Positions 14,788-24,541 of a DNA stretch of 64,000 nt are shown here, one piece after another. The stretch comes from DAIPJH01 sp036770365. Lineage in GTDB: Bacteria > Pseudomonadota > Alphaproteobacteria > Rickettsiales > UBA998. The stretch's first letter is position 1, and each line of letters begins with the position of its first letter. Where the stretch lies: assembly GCA_036770365.1 (NCBI GenBank), contig DAIPJH010000003.1, positions 112,703 to 176,702 of the forward strand, written 5' to 3'. A program made the translations under genes and the position numbers. The notes under the pieces were generated by a model that saw nothing but the letters and a program-made list of their open reading frames with translations, did no database searches and was not told the origin of the DNA.

Positions 14788-17184
14788 ATGTTTTTCAGCA
14801 AAAAAACCCAAGAAGATCTGGAAACCTACCGCGACATCACAGATGATGTTGAAGAGTCGGATTTTGTACCTTATTCTTGCCTTTACAATGATCACACAGT
14901 GCTTACAAAAAATGGGGAGTTACTTCAAACCATTGCAGTAACAGGACCATTACTTACCAATTTGCAAGAGCCAGATGCCATCAATAATTTGCGTAACGCT
15001 ATCCGCACTGCGTTTAAAAAATACATTGTTTCGGATTGCTACGCGATTTGGATTCATACCGTCCGCAGAGAGGCAGACTATACCACTCCTAACACCCATT
15101 TGCACCCATTCGCCCACAGGGTCCACACCGCATGGGAGGAACAAAATCAATTTTCCAAACAATTCACCAACGAAGTCTTTATCAGCGTAGTACGTGAAGG
15201 CCATGATGCTGATATTATCAGTATGAAAGACTTCATGCGTGGTCTAATTCCTTCACGCGACGTCAAATGGCACAACGCTCACCTTGACACACTCTATCTA
15301 GAACTCAACGACGTAGTTGATAATATTATCAAACACTTAACGGCGTATGGCAGTAGAAAACTTGGAATTTACGAAGAAAATGGCATCTATTATTCTGATT
15401 CGCTGTCTTTTTTAGAAAAGATCATCAATCTGATTGATCGCAAAATGCCTGTAGCCGACATTGACCTTGCGCATTATCTTACCACAAGCGAAATAACCTT
15501 TTCTTTCAATGCAATGGAAGTACGTAGATCAGATGGTCGCCGCCGCTTTGCCACCATTCTTACCCTTAAAGAATATAAAGAAAAATCTTTACCAGTCATG
15601 GATATGTTTCTGAAATCCCCGATCGAGTTCATCGTAACGCAGTGCGTTGATTTCATCAATCCTGAAAAGGCACTGACCCAATACAAAACGCAAAAGAAAT
15701 TCACGGATTTGAGTGGTGACGAAACGCTTTCAGAGCTTACTGAAATTGATACAATTTTAGCAAGTGACAATGGAAACCCTTGTGACTTTGGACAACAACA
15801 GCTCAGCATTTTCTTACTGGCAGACAGTGTTCGTCAATTAGAGACTTACTCTCGTAGAGCATTGAATTTTATGGCAAAATCAGGAATCATTGCCATTCGT
15901 GAAGATATTCATTTTGAAGAATGTTATTGGGCGCAGCTTCCTGGTAATTTCGAGTTCATCCGCCGTCTTGTACCCACCAACACGGCACATGTAGGCGGAT
16001 TCACCAATGTTACCCGCTATCCAACAGGAAAATTACGTGGCAATCGCTGGGGGGACGCCATCACCACCCTCTACAGCAATACTGGGACACCTTACTACTT
16101 CAATTTTCACGAGGGGGAAAACGGACATACGCTCATCGCAGGAAGCTCGCATTTGCGCAGAAGAGAGCTTTTACTTTTCCTGCTTGCCATGAGCATGAAA
16201 TATCAGCCTCAGATTCACATTATTTCAGTTCATAAAGATTTAGAACGCATGACCAATGTCCTTGATGGCAAGAACCTAGCCTATAGTACTAAAAATGATG
16301 AGGCAGGGCTTGCTCATTTCAACATTTTCTGGCTAAAAAACACACCTGAAAATATTGCATTTATTACCAACTGGATGCTCATGTTTGCTGCATTTAACGG
16401 CACACCTGCAACTGAACCACTAAAAAATGCCATCACACAAGCACTACAAACATTGTCACCACAATGGTCAAACTGCAACATGGCACAACTAGTTGAACAA
16501 ATTAATCTTTTAATCCCAGAAACTGCCGCGGTTTATGCCCCATTATTACCGCAAGGTGAATTAGGCCGTCTATTCTATGGAATATCTCCGTCGCCGACAT
16601 CATCTGATATCATTATTCATGATCTTTCAAGCCTCACAGGCTACAACACCATCTTCACACCTTTTATCTCGTTGTTACTGCAACATATCCACGAAAATCT
16701 CTCTGGGCGTCCGACTATTCTTGTCTTGGATGATGGCCTTGAATGGCTACGATACACCAGCGTTGGAACAATAGTAGAATCATGGTTCAGCGCGCTTACC
16801 AAGAAAAATACAGCCTGTATTTTTCTCTCTAATGCAGGAGCATTTCACCAAAACAATCCCTTTACCACCACCACAACACATCAAATGGCAACACGCATTT
16901 TTATGTCCAATCCACTCGGACTACAAACCTATCCAACCACCTTCGGTCTTTCTGAAATTGAGCAAGAATATATTGACATCATGGACACGAATGGGCTGCA
17001 ATTTATTGTCAAAAAACACCATGAAAGCGTTGTATCGGGACTAGATCTACATCACAAATGTGCCTTTATCAAAGAAGCCTTCAAAGAAAGCACACCAAAA
17101 CAAGAAGCCGTAGCAAATCCCCTTGGAGGTGTAGGTTGGAGTTCTGAGAATTTAACCATCACGTCAACAGGGCGGGCAACATGA
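14788..17184 (+). CDS. virB4: VirB4-like T4SS protein with degenerate ATPase motifs
   Basis: 798 aa, the usual VirB4 length. The N-terminal domain (DFVPYSCLYNDHTVLTKNGELLQTI) and the C-terminal end (FGLSEIEQEYIDIM, QFIVKKHHESVVSGLDL) align with the VirB4/TraC family. However, the Walker A position (about 446-459) reads GHTLIAGSSHLRRR, with no GKS/T, and Walker B (about 642-652) reads PTILVLDDGLEWL with Asp where the catalytic Glu of LDE belongs. Length and frame are intact, so it is a conserved pseudo-ATPase or scaffold rather than a decayed gene. Rickettsiales carry a comparably divergent second VirB4. The 3' end overlaps virB6 by 4 bp. Confidence 0.9.
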   Translation: MFFSKKTQEDLETYRDITDDVEESDFVPYSCLYNDHTVLTKNGELLQTIAVTGPLLTNLQEPDAINNLRNAIRTAFKKYIVSDCYAIWIHTVRREADYTTPNTHLHPFAHRVHTAWEEQNQFSKQFTNEVFISVVREGHDADIISMKDFMRGLIPSRDVKWHNAHLDTLYLELNDVVDNIIKHLTAYGSRKLGIYEENGIYYSDSLSFLEKIINLIDRKMPVADIDLAHYLTTSEITFSFNAMEVRRSDGRRRFATILTLKEYKEKSLPVMDMFLKSPIEFIVTQCVDFINPEKALTQYKTQKKFTDLSGDETLSELTEIDTILASDNGNPCDFGQQQLSIFLLADSVRQLETYSRRALNFMAKSGIIAIREDIHFEECYWAQLPGNFEFIRRLVPTNTAHVGGFTNVTRYPTGKLRGNRWGDAITTLYSNTGTPYYFNFHEGENGHTLIAGSSHLRRRELLLFLLAMSMKYQPQIHIISVHKDLERMTNVLDGKNLAYSTKNDEAGLAHFNIFWLKNTPENIAFITNWMLMFAAFNGTPATEPLKNAITQALQTLSPQWSNCNMAQLVEQINLLIPETAAVYAPLLPQGELGRLFYGISPSPTSSDIIIHDLSSLTGYNTIFTPFISLLLQHIHENLSGRPTILVLDDGLEWLRYTSVGTIVESWFSALTKKNTACIFLSNAGAFHQNNPFTTTTTHQMATRIFMSNPLGLQTYPTTFGLSEIEQEYIDIMDTNGLQFIVKKHHESVVSGLDLHHKCAFIKEAFKESTPKQEAVANPLGGVGWSSENLTITSTGRAT

Positions 17185-18710
17185 GAGATGTCTGCACATT
17201 CATCATGTGTCTTTTCTTGCTTTTCACAAGCAATCATGCTTCGGCTGCACCTTATACAAGCTTAAGCCTCGGTGCTGGGCAAATCAACCTCACTAATGTT
17301 GCGGCAAACTACCTCGGTCTTGGCACAAGTAGTGTTGATAAAGCAGATTTTGGAACGGGTATACTTGGGCTTGGCAACTTTTCATGCCTCACTATCAATG
17401 GCGTAGGTGGACAAGCAGTCGGCAATCTCTATGACAATGGATCTTACACATCCACCCAGAACGTGGGGCTTAACGGCTGTAAGGTCAATGGCTTTAAGAA
17501 TCTTTTTAGCGGCTTTGTCTGTGTATATGAAAACTCTATTAGCAGCATTCTCGGTAATATGCTCTGCTCTGTACAAGCATTAATTGTTGCACCTCTCGGT
17601 GCCGTGCTTACCCTTTACATCACCTGTATCGGTCTCATGTTCCTTATGGGGATCATGAACGTGACTGCAAAAGATATTATGGCAACCGTACTCAAAATTG
17701 TCTTAGTGATGGCCTTTGCCACAGATCCAGAATTATTAGTACAAGTTCTGTATAAAGGGATCATGGGGTTTGTGCAACAAGGTACAAATGCCATTGTTGC
17801 AAGCTTATATATACTTAATACAGGTAACATCACGGGTGGACTCAGCGGTCCATTAGGTCTCTTGCAACGCCTTGATAGTATGGTAGCTGACTTTCTTCAA
17901 ACAAACGCAATGGGTGAAAAAGCAGGCAATGAATGTAAGGGCGCTGTGTTAGAAATGACATTATCCTTTATGGGTAGCGTCCCCCCTCTCGCAGGCATGG
18001 GGCTAGGCATGATGTTCACCCTCATGATGATGCTCATTCGCACTATGTTTGGCTATCTCATTGCCATCACGGGCATCATGTTTTTATGTGCGATTGCTCC
18101 TGTTTTTCTTGCCTTTGCTCTTTTTCAATTCACACGAGGGTTGTTTGATCAATGGGTAAGCTACCTCATGGGGTTTTCTCTCCAAATTCTTGTGGTGCTT
18201 GCCTTTATTTCCATGATTGTATCCCTACCAATTCAAACCATTTTTGGAAGCCTTTACGAACTAGCAGCCCCAACCAAATCTACATTAAGCCAGTCCAATA
18301 CTCGTGTACCACTCAAAAATTGGTGTACGTTCTGTGATAGCGGCACAACCACCAACGCAAACGGCGCAACAGTCTGCAATGATGAAAGCATTTACCAAGG
18401 CACAAACCCAAAAACAAAAACCGGCACAGAATTGGGGCGTGATGTTGGATTTATAGGGTTTGCATCCACCATTATCATTTTCTTACTGATTTTATCACGT
18501 ATCCTTGAAGCAACAATTCGCGTTGCGCCAGAAGTGGCGATGTCACTAAGTTCTGTCCCTTATGCTGGGCCAAAGCTGCACGCCTCACCCCCACAAAAAG
18601 CCAAATCGCCCAAGGGGGCGTCAAAAAAAGGAGGGACTTCCTCAACCAAAACCCCCGTCAAAGTCGCTAGTGGTCAACAATCTGGCACTGCGCTCGTTGG
18701 CAGGCGATAA
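17181..18710 (+). CDS. virB6: VirB6/TrbL-like T4SS inner-membrane protein
   Basis: 509 aa. Signal peptide (CLFLLFTSNHASAA), then about 110 extracytoplasmic residues with several cysteines, then at least five membrane helices (from LIVAPLGAVLTLYITCIGLMF onward, including LLAFISMIV-type segments near 340-355) and one late helix at about 425-440. The last 55 residues are Lys/Ser/Thr-rich and presumably cytoplasmic. This is the TrbL/VirB6 core that builds the inner-membrane channel. The start overlaps the virB4 stop as ATGA. Single copy here, without the very long extensions of some Rickettsiales VirB6 proteins. Confidence 0.88.
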   Translation: MRDVCTFIMCLFLLFTSNHASAAPYTSLSLGAGQINLTNVAANYLGLGTSSVDKADFGTGILGLGNFSCLTINGVGGQAVGNLYDNGSYTSTQNVGLNGCKVNGFKNLFSGFVCVYENSISSILGNMLCSVQALIVAPLGAVLTLYITCIGLMFLMGIMNVTAKDIMATVLKIVLVMAFATDPELLVQVLYKGIMGFVQQGTNAIVASLYILNTGNITGGLSGPLGLLQRLDSMVADFLQTNAMGEKAGNECKGAVLEMTLSFMGSVPPLAGMGLGMMFTLMMMLIRTMFGYLIAITGIMFLCAIAPVFLAFALFQFTRGLFDQWVSYLMGFSLQILVVLAFISMIVSLPIQTIFGSLYELAAPTKSTLSQSNTRVPLKNWCTFCDSGTTTNANGATVCNDESIYQGTNPKTKTGTELGRDVGFIGFASTIIIFLLILSRILEATIRVAPEVAMSLSSVPYAGPKLHASPPQKAKSPKGASKKGGTSSTKTPVKVASGQQSGTALVGRR

Positions 18711-18899
18711 ACTTTATTCCTTTACTTATTTCTACAGATAGTATCATTCCATAAAGAAGACCACTGGTAATTTGTGCCGAAAATCACGCAATGAGCTTTC
18801 AGAAACAAACCAAATCCAGTAAAATCGTTTTTTTATTTGGTAGACAACATCTAGTAGTTTATTACTTTTCAACATCACTTTAAATCTACGGCTAAAAAT

Positions 18900-19598
18900 A
18901 TGGTTACGAAAGAAGAAAAAGAAGCAAGGATTGCAAAAGAAAAAAACTGGTATCGTGACAAGTATCAGACCATTCTTGTGCAACGTAACATCTTTGCTAT
19001 TGTCACAATTGTAAGCTTATTCACCTCGCTCGTTGCAGTGTTTGCTGTGCAGCGTCTTGCACCGTTAAAATCTGTCGAACCATTTGTTATTCAAGTTGAT
19101 GAAAAGTCTGGCATGACTGAAGTGGTTGATCCCTCTACTCGTACAACTATGCAAGCCGCTGAATCACTGGATAATTTCTTTATATGGGAATACATTAAAG
19201 CGCGGGAAACCTATGATTTAATTGACAACAATAACATCAGAGACATTGTGCGCGTTATGAGTACGCCCGAAGTTTTTGCCGATTATCGTAGAACAGTCTC
19301 TGCACAGAATCCCCTGAGCGCAGCAGCTAAACTCGGAAGCGAGGGCTACCGCCATGTTGATAATGCGACCATCACCTATCTTAAAGAAGTGAACAAACGC
19401 AAAAAAGACAAAAAAGTAGCGCAAGTTCGTTTCCAAATGACGGAAAATTACAAGGGAAGTCAGACAGTCATGTCTAAAATTGCTACGGTAGAGTACGACT
19501 ATATGCTGTTAGAACTTACACGTAATGAGCGACTCATGAATCCTTTGGGCTTTCAGGTAGTAAGCTATCGTCTTGATGAAGAGGCAACACAAAAATGA
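18900..19598 (+). CDS. virB8: VirB8 T4SS assembly factor
   Basis: 232 aa. A lysine-rich cytoplasmic start (KEEKEARIAKEKNWYRDKY) leads to one membrane helix (about 31-52) and a periplasmic NTF2-like domain (SVEPFVIQVDEKSGMTEVVDP, then NPLGFQVVSYRLDEE at the end). VirB8 nucleates assembly of the inner-membrane complex. No clear ribosome binding site precedes the ATG. A 189-bp gap (18711-18899) separates it from virB6, the only large break in the operon; no virB7 lipoprotein with a lipobox is visible there. Overlaps virB9 by 4 bp. Confidence 0.9.
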   Translation: MVTKEEKEARIAKEKNWYRDKYQTILVQRNIFAIVTIVSLFTSLVAVFAVQRLAPLKSVEPFVIQVDEKSGMTEVVDPSTRTTMQAAESLDNFFIWEYIKARETYDLIDNNNIRDIVRVMSTPEVFADYRRTVSAQNPLSAAAKLGSEGYRHVDNATITYLKEVNKRKKDKKVAQVRFQMTENYKGSQTVMSKIATVEYDYMLLELTRNERLMNPLGFQVVSYRLDEEATQK

Positions 19599-20416
19599 CA
19601 TATAAACATTTTATCGCATCTGCTTTATTATTCTTCTTAGCGTCATCAGCATACGCACAAGGTGCAGTGACGACCGATAGTCGTATCAAAACGCTCGTAT
19701 TCAGCGAGAATGACGTTTACAGTATTCTGACGGTCTACGGCTATCAAGCTAACATTGAGTTTGGTGAGCATGAGGAAATTATCACCGTTTCTATTGGGGA
19801 TCGTATTGGCTGGCAAGTTGTGCCTGCGGGACGTCGCCTCTTCATCCGCGCACAAGAAGAAAGTGCGCACACGAATATGACCGTTATTACAAGTAAGCAC
19901 GCCTATCAATTTGACCTCAAATCAAGTGCGGACACAGACCTTGTGCCATCAGAAGAACTTTCATATGTCATTCGTTTTTATTATCCTGATGACAAAAACA
20001 ACTATGTGGTTAGAGATACTGGCTACGCTCCTGCACCCTCACTCCCCGTCGCACCTACGGTTGCTATTCCTGCTGTAGACGCTGCTCCTTTGCCAACACC
20101 GAGTGCCTCTGCTCCAACAACGGCAACCCCCATGCCCACATCTGGATCTGCACCAAATTACAATTATACTTACACAGGAAATCCAGCCTATGCTCCTGCA
20201 CGTGTCTATGATGACGGTAAAAACACTTATGTAAAACTTAATAATCCCAATACAATGAATATTAAGTTTGTTACCGACACGCCAGCGTCCAATACCTCCC
20301 TCAATTTTACAAGAAATATTGATGGTAGCTTCATTGTTAATTCCATTAACAAATCCTTCACCATCCAGTATGATGATGGTCAACAAATACAAGTCTACAA
20401 TGAAACAAAAATGTAA
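19595..20416 (+). CDS. virB9: VirB9/CagX T4SS outer-membrane core protein
   Basis: 273 aa. Cleavable signal peptide ending SSAYAQG. N-terminal domain with TDSRIKTLVFSENDVYSILTVYGYQ and IGWQVVPAGRRLFI, typical of CagX/VirB9; a Pro/Ala/Thr-rich linker (about 145-190); C-terminal domain ARVYDDGKNTYVKL...RNIDGSFIVNSINKSFTIQYDD. It forms the outer ring with VirB7 and VirB10. Translationally coupled to virB8 (ATGA overlap). Only one copy is present in the window. Confidence 0.93.
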   Translation: MTYKHFIASALLFFLASSAYAQGAVTTDSRIKTLVFSENDVYSILTVYGYQANIEFGEHEEIITVSIGDRIGWQVVPAGRRLFIRAQEESAHTNMTVITSKHAYQFDLKSSADTDLVPSEELSYVIRFYYPDDKNNYVVRDTGYAPAPSLPVAPTVAIPAVDAAPLPTPSASAPTTATPMPTSGSAPNYNYTYTGNPAYAPARVYDDGKNTYVKLNNPNTMNIKFVTDTPASNTSLNFTRNIDGSFIVNSINKSFTIQYDDGQQIQVYNETKM

Positions 20417-20434
20417 TGCGAACAGGCTAAGATC

Positions 20435-21676
20435 ATGAGTTCATCGAACGTCCCACCACCACCGCCACCACCTTCTGGATCATCAGGGTTTAATATAGAC
20501 CCAAGCTCCAGCCAATCAGAGTCGCTGGAGCTGGAAAATGAAGATTTAAAGGACATTGCCCCCAAAGTAAGCGGTGCGCCAACAAAAATCTTTTTTGTAC
20601 TTGGGGGATTTCTTATCTTTGCACTCGTTGTCGCCTATATTATGTTCAGTGGCAAGGATAAGAAAAAAGACGAAGTAATGGATGATACGCCAAAGAAAAT
20701 TGCTAAAGATACAGAAGCACCTGTACTACCACCTCCGCCTGCGCCTGCTCCACTTCCTCAGCGTAAGCTTATGCCACTTCCAAATGGAGGCGTGCTTGCG
20801 CCCCCGCCCATCATTCCAGCTCCTCCAGTATCCCCTGAAAAGAAAGCAACAGATGACAAAAATCGAAAAGCGCGTCTTGCCTCGCCCATGATGATGGGTG
20901 GCGGCAAGGGAATTGGTTCATCATCTGACGCAAAAGATCCTAATGACGCTTTTGCAGCAACAGATCCCAATATGGCCTTCGCCAACAAAGCAATGAAAGC
21001 AAGTAAAGCTGAAAAAGCGTACGCAACGCGTATCAAAAACCCAAGCGCAACCATTGCTCAGGGTAAACTTATTCAAGCCGTACTTGAATCTGCCATAAAC
21101 ACTCAACTACCAGGGCCTATTCGTGCAATTGTAAGCCGTGATATTTATGCAGAATCGGGGCGAGCGCGCCTCATACCTAAAGGATCTCGCCTTATTGGAA
21201 CATACAATACAAGCATGTTCAAAGGTCAAAACCGGGTTTATATTATTTGGACACGTGTTATCCGCCCAGATGGTATTGATATAATGGTCAATTCACCAGG
21301 TGCTGATGCACTTGGACGCGCAGGTTTAGAAGGTAATCTTGATAGCCGCTATTTTGAGATTCTCAGTAGTGCTGTACTAACTAGCCTTGTTTCTATTGGT
21401 ATCGCAGACTTTGCTGAAAAAGGTCTAGGCATGGATTCAAATAACACAAGCACAACAGGTGCAGATGGAACACAGACAACCAGTGGCTCTGCCTCTTCCA
21501 AAGCAACAAGTGATGCTATTACCAACATCACAGATACCTCGAAACAGGTCATTGCAGATATGGTAGACACACGCTCTGTTGTCACCATTGATCAAGGAAC
21601 ACCGATCAACGTATTTGTAAATCGTGACCTCATCTTCCCTTCTAACATAACAGGCGACGGACTTTTCATAGAATAG
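20435..21676 (+). CDS. virB10: VirB10/TrbI T4SS core protein
   Basis: 413 aa. A polyproline cytoplasmic N-terminus (VPPPPPPPSG) precedes one membrane helix (about 52-71). A Pro-rich periplasmic stretch with MMMGGGKGIG follows, then the TrbI beta-barrel domain from about residue 200: IAQGKLIQAVLESAINTQLPGPIRAIVSRDIY, GSRLIGTYNT and the final TPINVFVNRDLIFP. VirB10 spans both membranes and links ATPase energy to the outer core. 18 bp after virB9 and 12 bp before virB11. Confidence 0.95.
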   Translation: MSSSNVPPPPPPPSGSSGFNIDPSSSQSESLELENEDLKDIAPKVSGAPTKIFFVLGGFLIFALVVAYIMFSGKDKKKDEVMDDTPKKIAKDTEAPVLPPPPAPAPLPQRKLMPLPNGGVLAPPPIIPAPPVSPEKKATDDKNRKARLASPMMMGGGKGIGSSSDAKDPNDAFAATDPNMAFANKAMKASKAEKAYATRIKNPSATIAQGKLIQAVLESAINTQLPGPIRAIVSRDIYAESGRARLIPKGSRLIGTYNTSMFKGQNRVYIIWTRVIRPDGIDIMVNSPGADALGRAGLEGNLDSRYFEILSSAVLTSLVSIGIADFAEKGLGMDSNNTSTTGADGTQTTSGSASSKATSDAITNITDTSKQVIADMVDTRSVVTIDQGTPINVFVNRDLIFPSNITGDGLFIE

Positions 21677-21688
21677 TAGGATACGATA

Positions 21689-22672
21689 ATGAACATCTTA
21701 GCATTAGAAACCTATCTATTGCCGATTAAGCCTATTTTTGATGAACATGGCGTTAGCGAGATATCGATCAATGTTCCTGGAGAAGTGTGGGTAGAAAAAC
21801 GCGGTGATATTGAACGTCGTCCGATGCCCGATTTTACTTTTAGTCATTTGATGGCTTTAGGGAGGCTTGTCGCACAATCAACCGAACAGATGATTAGTGA
21901 AGAAAAACCTCTCCTCTCCGCGACATTACCAGGGGGATATCGTATTCAAGTTGTCTTTCCTCCCGCTGTGGAGGCAGGCAATGTTGCTATGTCTATTCGT
22001 AAACAATCTTCTATCAGCATGGACTTAGCACAGTATGAAGCAACTGGTGCTTTTCGCAGCACCGTCGTTCGCCAAGGTGAAAATGAAGGTGATAAAATGC
22101 TTCGCGCATTACTTGACGCTGGTTCTATTCGAGAATTTATCTCGCTTTCGGTCAAACTCAAAAAGAACATTATCGTAAGTGGTGGAACATCCACAGGGAA
22201 AACAACCTTCTTCAATGCCGTGATTAAAGAAATTCCTATTACTGAACGTGTCATTACTTGTGAAGATGCGAGAGAACTTAATCTCGATCACTTACCCAAC
22301 CATATGCACCTTATCGCATCTAAAGGCGGACAGGGTCGTGCTAAAGTAACAATGCAAGATTTAATTGAAGCCTGTCTACGTCTACGTCCTGACCGTATCA
22401 TGCTTGGGGAGTTGCGCGGCGCAGAGGCATTCAGCTACCTACGCGCCATTAATACAGGTCACCCAGGATCAATTTCCACCCTTCACGCAGATTCTCCTGC
22501 CATGGCGTATGAACAGCTCATTTTGATGATCATGCAAGCTGGTCTTGGAATTACTAAGGATCAGATTCGTGAATATGTTGAAAACGTGGTCAACGTCGTG
22601 ATACAGCTTAAGCGTGGCGACAAGGGGCGTCGCTTCGTATCCGAAATCATGTTCAAGGAAAGTTTGATATGA
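21689..22672 (+). CDS. virB11: VirB11 T4SS ATPase
   Basis: 327 aa, a traffic-type hexameric ATPase. Intact Walker A GGTSTGKTT (K171), Asp box CEDARELNL, Walker B region RIMLGELRGAEAF and His box TGHPGSISTLHADSP. It powers pilus assembly and substrate transfer at the cytoplasmic face. AGTAGGATA lies before the ATG. With VirD4 it is one of two canonical ATPases of this operon, in contrast to the degenerate VirB4. Its stop overlaps virD4 by 4 bp. Confidence 0.96.
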   Translation: MNILALETYLLPIKPIFDEHGVSEISINVPGEVWVEKRGDIERRPMPDFTFSHLMALGRLVAQSTEQMISEEKPLLSATLPGGYRIQVVFPPAVEAGNVAMSIRKQSSISMDLAQYEATGAFRSTVVRQGENEGDKMLRALLDAGSIREFISLSVKLKKNIIVSGGTSTGKTTFFNAVIKEIPITERVITCEDARELNLDHLPNHMHLIASKGGQGRAKVTMQDLIEACLRLRPDRIMLGELRGAEAFSYLRAINTGHPGSISTLHADSPAMAYEQLILMIMQAGLGITKDQIREYVENVVNVVIQLKRGDKGRRFVSEIMFKESLI

Positions 22673-24441
22673 GTAGAGATGACAACAGCTTTGGCACATT
22701 CGTTGTTATTGTTATCATCTTAGCGTTGGTAGTGGTGATTCCTGTCTATATGGGCTTTGTTGGTGCATTCATCTCACTGTATGGCACGCAATACTGGGTC
22801 GTTGCCAAAATGCCAAAATATATGTTTGAAACCTACCAAACCTACCTGATTCCTTACGCTGCTTATGGCAAAGAATATGCCCTACGCATCTATGGCCCTC
22901 CCGCAGCAGGCGCACTAATGGCAGCACTTACCGTTTTTGTCATTCGCGCACCACTCTTAGACTTTCGTCCCTTCGGGAAACCAAAAGAGAAGCTACATGG
23001 CGATGCAAAATGGGCATCTGAAGCAGACATCCGCAAAGCGAAACTCCGTGCCAAAAAAGGTATGTTACTAGGCCGAACGGGCGCAGCAAACTACCTTGTC
23101 GCTGACGATTTCCAACACGTTCTCCTCTTCGCACCGACGGGTTCTGGTAAAGGTGTGGGTTTCGTAATTCCCAATCTTCTCTTTTGGGAAGAATCAATTG
23201 TATGTCATGACATTAAATTAGAAAACTACGAACTCACCAGCGGCTACCGCGCCAATGTTTTGCGTCAAGACTGCTATGTCTGGAATCCAGCAGACCCAGA
23301 CGGTATCAGCCACTGCTATAACCCACTCGACTGGATTTCTGACAAACCAGGAAAAATGGTCGATGACGCACAAAAAATTTGTAACCTTGTACTTCCTGAA
23401 CAAGAATTCTGGCAAAACGAAGCGCGTTCACTCATGCTTGGGGTTATCCTCTACCTCGTGGCTGTGCCTGAAAAAGTCACCTCATTCGGTGAAGTTGTAC
23501 GCACCATGCGTAGTGATGACGTGGTCTATAACTTGGCTGTCGTACTCGACACCATCGGTGGTAAAATCTCACCCGTAGCGTACATGAACATCGCGGCATT
23601 TTTGCAAAAAGCTGACAAAGAACGCTCAGGCGTCGTCTCAACGCTCAACTCTTCGCTCGAACTTTGGGCCAACCCACTCATTGATGCGACCACAGCACGC
23701 AGTGACTTTAACTTGCTTGACCTTAAACGCAAGAAAATGACCGTATTCGTCGGTGTAACACCAGATAACTTACAACGTTTAGAACCACTACTCAAAGTAT
23801 TCTACCAGCAGGCGACCGACTTCTTGACCGCGCATATGCCAACCCCTGACGAGCCTTACGGCGTGATGTTCATGCTTGATGAGTTTCCATCACTCGGTGA
23901 GATGCCCCAATTTAAGATTGGTATCGCGTATTTCCGTGGTTTCCGTGTGAAGCTCTTCCTCATCGTACAAGATACACAGCAGCTCAAAGGAATTTATGAA
24001 GAAGCTGGCATGAACTCTTTCCTCTCCAACTGTTATTACCGCGTGACCTACTCAGCAAATAACATGGAAACTGCCAATATGATTTCTCAGCTTGTGGGAA
24101 ATAAGACCGTCGATCAATTCTCGTATAACAAACCGAAATTCCTTGATCTCAATCCGTCTTCGCGTACTGCGAACATTTCAGAAACCCAACGCGCCCTCTT
24201 ACTTCCACAAGAGGTCATCCAGCTTCCGCGTGACGAACAAATCATCTTGGTGGAATCCAGCGCACCTATCAAAACTAAAAAGATTTTCTATTATAAAGAC
24301 CCATTCTTCACCAAACGCCTACTACCCAAAATTGCCGTTCCAACCCAAGAACCCTACGACCCACGCAAGAAAAAAGAAGAAGCCGCCGCCGCTGCCACAA
24401 GTGGTTCTGGCGTACCTCAGCCCCCTGCTCCGCCCGCGTAA
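22669..24441 (+). CDS. virD4: VirD4 T4SS coupling protein
   Basis: 590 aa. N-terminal membrane helices (residues about 8-32 and 75-95), then a TraG/VirD4 motor domain: Walker A APTGSGKG (K161), CHDIKLENYELTSGYRA, Walker B MFMLDEFPSLGEM (D404/E405). Ala-rich C-terminal tail ending PQPPAPPA. The coupling protein recruits substrates to the channel. No relaxase or mobilisation gene is adjacent, which favours protein secretion over conjugation, although the window is limited. Last gene of the operon, with an ATGA overlap to virB11. Confidence 0.96.
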   Translation: MSRDDNSFGTFVVIVIILALVVVIPVYMGFVGAFISLYGTQYWVVAKMPKYMFETYQTYLIPYAAYGKEYALRIYGPPAAGALMAALTVFVIRAPLLDFRPFGKPKEKLHGDAKWASEADIRKAKLRAKKGMLLGRTGAANYLVADDFQHVLLFAPTGSGKGVGFVIPNLLFWEESIVCHDIKLENYELTSGYRANVLRQDCYVWNPADPDGISHCYNPLDWISDKPGKMVDDAQKICNLVLPEQEFWQNEARSLMLGVILYLVAVPEKVTSFGEVVRTMRSDDVVYNLAVVLDTIGGKISPVAYMNIAAFLQKADKERSGVVSTLNSSLELWANPLIDATTARSDFNLLDLKRKKMTVFVGVTPDNLQRLEPLLKVFYQQATDFLTAHMPTPDEPYGVMFMLDEFPSLGEMPQFKIGIAYFRGFRVKLFLIVQDTQQLKGIYEEAGMNSFLSNCYYRVTYSANNMETANMISQLVGNKTVDQFSYNKPKFLDLNPSSRTANISETQRALLLPQEVIQLPRDEQIILVESSAPIKTKKIFYYKDPFFTKRLLPKIAVPTQEPYDPRKKKEEAAAAATSGSGVPQPPAPPA

Positions 24442-24475
24442 GTGAGAGGTTTGGAGTTTTAGAGATTTTGCTCCA

Positions 24476-24490
24476 CGTCATTGCGCTGAG
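24476..24490 (+). repeat. Partial copy of dispersed CGTCATTGCG repeat
   Basis: CGTCATTGCGCTGAG, 35 bp after virD4, matches the first half of the longer copy at 25173-25202. It is too short to prove common origin alone, but with the copy on the far side of mazEF it brackets that module. Confidence 0.4.
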
Positions 24491-24541
24491 TCACTTTACA
24501 ACCCGACCAAATGTTGCTACTATGTAATTACTTTTCTTATT

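Noticed and set aside
14788..17184. virB4 as a broken pseudogene
   Set aside because: The frame is intact over 798 codons, both ends are conserved and the gene is translationally coupled to virB6, so the changed motifs look maintained rather than decayed.
18791..18883. 30-codon frame in the virB6-virB8 gap, possible virB7
   Set aside because: No lipobox or signal peptide and no ribosome binding site; composition looks random.
18744..18983. Minus-strand frame over the start of virB8
   Set aside because: Phe-rich shadow of the Lys/Glu-rich virB8 start on the other strand.
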